A stretch of DNA of 64,000 nucleotides. It comes from Owenia fusiformis. Lineage: Eukaryota > Annelida > Polychaeta > Sabellida > Oweniidae. Position 1 is the stretch's first letter. Each line of letters begins with the position of its first letter. Location of the stretch: the NCBI GenBank assembly GCA_903813345.2, contig CAIIXF020000001.1:45649885-45713884 (forward strand), in the 5' to 3' direction. The notes under the pieces are model-generated. The model was not told the DNA's origin and made no database searches. It saw nothing but the letters and a program-made list of their open reading frames with translations. A program made the translations under genes and the position numbers. This document shows positions 63,401-64,000 of this stretch, piece after piece.

Positions 63401-63755
63401 AGAAATAAGCTAGACCCTTGCAGCTTTAAAATCTAATGCTACCTACATGAATCTTGCGAAAGACATATTTGTCAACCTTTTTAGAATTTCACAATTTTTC
63501 TTATATTTTGACATGATAGATAAAAACTGAACACCCATCCTTTTTCAAATTTTGATCCAACTAAACAGAAGTTTAATCTTTAAAGCCGATACTCAAGTAT
63601 ACTACCTTACATCTCCAAGTAGCCTTGAAACATTTCTAAGAAATTAAATCATATTTTCTATTTATAAGGTATTATATCTTACTGTTCATTAAAGCCATTG
63701 ATGTGAATGATTTTCATTTGTTTTGTGATTGTACTTTTTCCAGATTCGCCAATAC
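38128..63755 (-). CDS. Heterotrimeric G-protein alpha subunit, divergent Gs-type (5'-partial, 10 exons visible)
   Basis: Exons 63683-63755, 63179-63233, 55248-55364, 40806-40903, 40585-40639, 39934-40019, 39572-39751, 39252-39412, 38624-38826 and 38128-38289 join in phase into 396 residues. The N-terminal exon lies beyond the window. All five G boxes are present: P-loop GIGESGKST, switch I RCRVITTG (with the arginine that is the cholera-toxin site in Gs), DVGGQ with the catalytic Gln, NKMD, and TCAV. The segments [17 protein letters not shown] and TNRL-like RNRL, and the exon boundaries, match Gs-alpha best. Two features set it apart: about 44 extra residues between the NKxD and TCA motifs, Ser/Arg-rich at visible residues 303-316, and an aberrant C-terminus, IFVLG, where Gs has QYELL. 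It probably acts at the inner plasma membrane downstream of a receptor, but its coupling cannot be inferred. Confidence 0.94.
38624..38826 (-). CDS. G-alpha exon with Ser/Arg-rich insert
   Basis: Encodes [19 protein letters not shown], the basic run [14 protein letters not shown], and [18 protein letters not shown]; the last part aligns with PRVTRAKYFIRDEFLRI. The acceptor ATTGTTTAG was chosen over an AG 22 bases further upstream because only it keeps the frame. Donor GTATGT, phase 0. The insert is much longer than the nine-residue equivalent in Gs-alpha. Confidence 0.85.
39252..39412 (-). CDS. G-alpha exon with NKxD guanine motif
   Basis: Encodes [20 protein letters not shown] and on to FKSYTPS. 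NKMD is the guanine-specificity box. Acceptor GTTTACAG, donor GTAACT, phase 1. Confidence 0.96.
39572..39751 (-). CDS. G-alpha exon with switch II (DVGGQ)
   Basis: Encodes [20 protein letters not shown] through FKQTWNN. The catalytic Gln of DVGGQ is kept; the usual Arg after it is Gln. [17 protein letters not shown] follows the Gs pattern REDNQTNRLQEALNLFK. Acceptor TACTTTTAG, donor GTGGCC. Confidence 0.97.
39934..40019 (-). CDS. G-alpha exon with switch I
   Basis: Encodes [20 protein letters not shown] and [12 protein letters not shown] with its arginine and the following Thr are the switch I residues that contact the gamma-phosphate and magnesium. Acceptor CTGCTTCAG, donor GTGAAT, phase 2. 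Confidence 0.95.
40585..40639 (-). CDS. G-alpha exon ([18 protein letters not shown])
   Basis: Completes the preceding Tyr and encodes 18 residues matching FLDKIDVIKQDDYVPSDQ of Gs-alpha, with the same intron positions. Acceptor TTTTTTCAG, donor GTAAAA, phase 0 at the end. Confidence 0.95.
40806..40903 (-). CDS. G-alpha exon, helical domain end (EFYDH to LIDSAKY)
   Basis: Encodes [20 protein letters not shown] and [12 protein letters not shown] plus two bases of Tyr, matching EFYEHAKALWED to YQLIDCAQY of Gs-alpha. The acceptor is TTTTTCAG and the donor GTAAGA. The acceptor and the first ~32 bases of this exon form part of the 108-bp unit tandemly repeated upstream in the intron. Confidence 0.93.
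40870..42333 (-). repeat. 108-bp tandem array (about 14 units) of G-alpha exon 4 acceptor and exon start
   Basis: The key string ATGATCGTA recurs every 108 bases from 40889 to 42293. On the gene strand each unit reads intron 3' end, TTATTTTTCAG, then GAGTTTTACGATCATTCG and LKLWT codons, then intron again with an in-frame TGA. Two unit variants partly alternate, suggesting dimer-wise amplification. The last unit is interrupted by a mariner-like MITE. Because 108 is a multiple of three and the plus strand lacks stops, the array also makes a false 471-codon open frame. Confidence 0.97.
42334..43361. mobile_element. Mariner-like MITE (CAGGGTGTCCGGAAAGT ends) inside the 108-bp array
   Basis: Both ends read CAGGGTGTCCGGAAAGT; imperfect inverted repeats extend about 95 bases. 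It is flanked by the target duplication TA. The flanks (ACATATA and ACTTCGCACTA) rejoin into a satellite unit, so it landed in the last copy. No intact transposase is seen in the 1,028 bases, so it is non-autonomous. Confidence 0.88.
43811..46060. repeat. Three copies of a ~170-bp repeat with a pogo-like end
   Basis: Blocks near 43811, 45455 and 45690 share CTGAATGTTTTTAACTG and GTGGCATTTGGATTAGACAG, ending ACAGGTTTTACTGTAT. Read inverted, CAGTAAAACCTGTCTAATCC resembles ends of pogo-type elements. Nearby blocks at 44050 and 45870 (CACATGCAAATACTGTACT) repeat each other. A 32-base A run lies at 45398-45429. Confidence 0.6.
47156..47545. mobile_element. Palindromic Tc1/mariner-type MITE (GAGTCCATTTCACTGC ends)
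   Basis: Inverted arms of about 130 bases start GAGTCCATTTCACTGCTTC, with TA on both sides. The arms contain CAATAATATATGGAAAAG. No coding capacity. Confidence 0.8.
49954..51960. repeat. ~180-230 bp diverged tandem repeat split by a mariner relic
   Basis: Units begin GATATATAGAGACAGGTTT and end GAGACAAAGGAGTGTTCAC, near 49954, 50130, 50310, 50560, 51740 and 51880. The mariner-type element at 50716-51718 interrupts the series. Confidence 0.8.
50716..51718. mobile_element. Tc1/mariner-type transposon relic with two facing transposase ends
   Basis: Terminal repeats start CAGGGTGACCGGAAAAAAAG, with TA on both sides. A minus-strand frame (50876-51076) encodes [20 protein letters not shown], and the plus strand near 51338-51450 encodes [20 protein letters not shown], the conserved block around the last catalytic Asp of IS630/mariner-type transposases. 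The two are inverted copies, so the element is a foldback derivative. It sits inside a tandem repeat. Confidence 0.85.
52660..53490. repeat. Foldback repeat in G-alpha intron 3
   Basis: 52690-52900 and about 53275-53470 are inverted diverged copies (CCCTATCGGCTATCACCCGC against its inverse; CCAAAATGGCAATTTTGATG against its inverse). The ends are not sharply defined. A related piece lies near 44390. Confidence 0.6.
54575..55353. repeat. Recent direct duplication within G-alpha intron 3
   Basis: 54575-54823 and 55105-55353 are about 98% identical and include the exon copy plus ~140 bases of intron. Between them, 54824-55085 copies 43249-43538, i.e. the right end of the MITE at 42334-43361 with its satellite-derived flank. 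The block was therefore assembled after the MITE entered the array. Confidence 0.88.
54718..54852 (-). pseudogene. Duplicate of G-alpha helical-domain exon with a transposon-derived 5' end
   Basis: Bases 54718-54823 repeat 55248-55353 with three substitutions, all amino-acid changing (Thr to Ala, Asn to Ile, Thr to Ile), and keep the donor CAG/GTAATT. The first 11 exon bases and the native acceptor are gone, replaced by the end of a mariner-like MITE. The MITE supplies CTGCTACAG, and from there to the donor are 135 bases open in the right phase ([10 protein letters not shown] then AMEELG). It may be an inert relic or a usable alternative exon. Confidence 0.75.
55248..55364 (-). CDS. G-alpha exon, helical domain (source of a duplicate)
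   Basis: Encodes 39 residues from [13 protein letters not shown] to GTDDPPQ, aligning with the TIVAAMSNLVPP to DFPP segment of Gs-alpha. Phase 0 at both ends; acceptor TATACTTCCAG, donor GTAATT. A second, 5'-truncated copy lies 530 bases downstream in the intron. Confidence 0.9.
55905..56125. repeat. Diverged palindromic minisatellite in G-alpha intron 2
   Basis: Repeated words GCGGAATATGGCATAT, GGTGAATATG and CAGGTGAGTATGGCAT occur in mixed order and orientation; many units are near-palindromes around ATATGGCATAT. Confidence 0.65.
57467..63092. mobile_element. 5.6 kb foldback element in G-alpha intron 2
   Basis: Ends are CACAGGCTGATATCG and its inverted match (one mismatch), with the 5-base target duplication AAAAT on both sides. 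Arms align over roughly 700 bases, allowing for a nested palindrome in the left arm. The interior (about 58700-62440) has no transposase that I recognise. The superfamily is uncertain; CAC termini with a 5-bp duplication are seen in Transib/RAG-type elements, which is only a suggestion here. Confidence 0.85.
57611..58153. mobile_element. Palindromic MITE nested in the left arm of the 5.6 kb foldback
   Basis: Ends CATTTGCGGGTAACTTTCAC and an inverted near-copy, bordered by ATATAT. The right arm of the host element has the corresponding empty site (GGATATAGACAGG). Its centre is a hairpin of TGTCCGCTGTGACGGAGCA (57852-57912), the same 19-mer found in both ends of the host element. Confidence 0.85.
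63179..63233 (-). CDS. G-alpha exon, linker to helical domain
   Basis: Encodes [19 protein letters not shown], aligning with the KVQDIKNNLKEAIE segment of Gs-alpha. Acceptor TTTTTAG, donor GTAAGT, ending in phase 0. The large foldback element of the next intron ends only 87 bases from this donor. Confidence 0.9.
63683..63755 (-). CDS. G-alpha exon with P-loop
   Basis: Encodes [20 protein letters not shown] and GFNE. This is the nucleotide-binding P-loop plus the start of the first helix; the family form is GAGESGKST, so Ala is replaced by Ile. Acceptor TCTTTCAG, donor GTAAGA. It begins with two bases of the first Gly codon, so at least one upstream exon lies outside the window. Confidence 0.95.
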
Positions 63756-63929
63756 CTGAAAGATAATGAAAAAACAGTTATAATACGCAAACATGAAATC
63801 AACTATCATTATTCTGCTTTATCATTAATACCTGGACCTTGTGTTTTTCTAATAAGCATAAATTTATAACAAAGCGTATGTAATTAGGAATTACACAGTT
63901 ATACTCAGAATGAAATCCTGTACTAAGGG

Positions 63930-64000
63930 ATGATGTGACAGTCAGTTCACTCGAATGGGGATCGAACCCACGACCCATTACGGTCGAGACGACCCATTAC
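63930..64000 (-). repeat. tRNA-derived SINE-like sequence, cut by the window end
   Basis: The minus strand reads GTCGTGGGTTCGATCCCC, a pol III B box, followed by ATTCGAGTGAACTGAC. The 5' part with the A box would lie beyond 64000. Confidence 0.45.

Overview
The window is AT-rich nuclear DNA from an animal, most likely a marine invertebrate; the sequence alone does not settle the phylum. Three protein-coding genes are supported, all on the minus strand, all intron-rich with GT-AG introns. The rest is intronic or intergenic DNA dominated by small DNA transposons, foldback elements and tandem arrays.

Gene 1 (5586-20869) is a complete CTDNEP1/Dullard, the nuclear-envelope CTD-like phosphatase: seven coding exons give 244 residues, the human length, with every exon joining in phase. 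Gene 2 (25748-27923) is a two-exon, 308-residue multipass membrane protein of the TspO-like 'PAGWTFSIWG' type. Gene 3 (38128 to beyond 63755) is a divergent Gs-type G-protein alpha subunit. Ten exons from the P-loop to the stop codon are visible (396 residues); the N-terminal exon or exons lie beyond base 64000. The three proteins are not obviously linked in function; they are neighbours on one strand.

Region by region: 1-5585 is non-coding with MITEs. 5586-20869 is CTDNEP1, with hAT-like and other repeats in its introns. 20870-25747 is its upstream region, with a TTAA-flanked MITE. 25748-27923 is the TspO-like gene, with a palindromic MITE in its intron. 27924-38127 is intergenic and mostly a nest of elements, including a 4.8 kb foldback with about 1.9 kb arms. 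38128-64000 is the G-alpha gene, whose introns 2 and 3 (7.8 and 14.3 kb in this numbering) hold most of the mobile DNA.

The most unusual feature is a recurring pattern in the two large genes: tandem arrays whose unit spans an exon-intron junction. A 52-bp unit repeats the end of CTDNEP1 exon 6 plus its splice donor six times. A 26-bp unit repeats the acceptor of CTDNEP1 exon 7 about three times, at the other end of the same intron. A 108-bp unit repeats the acceptor and first ~32 bases of G-alpha exon 4 about fourteen times, making a false 471-codon open frame on the other strand. A neighbouring G-alpha exon was also duplicated recently, and a transposon end now sits where its acceptor should be, giving a possible in-frame replacement exon.
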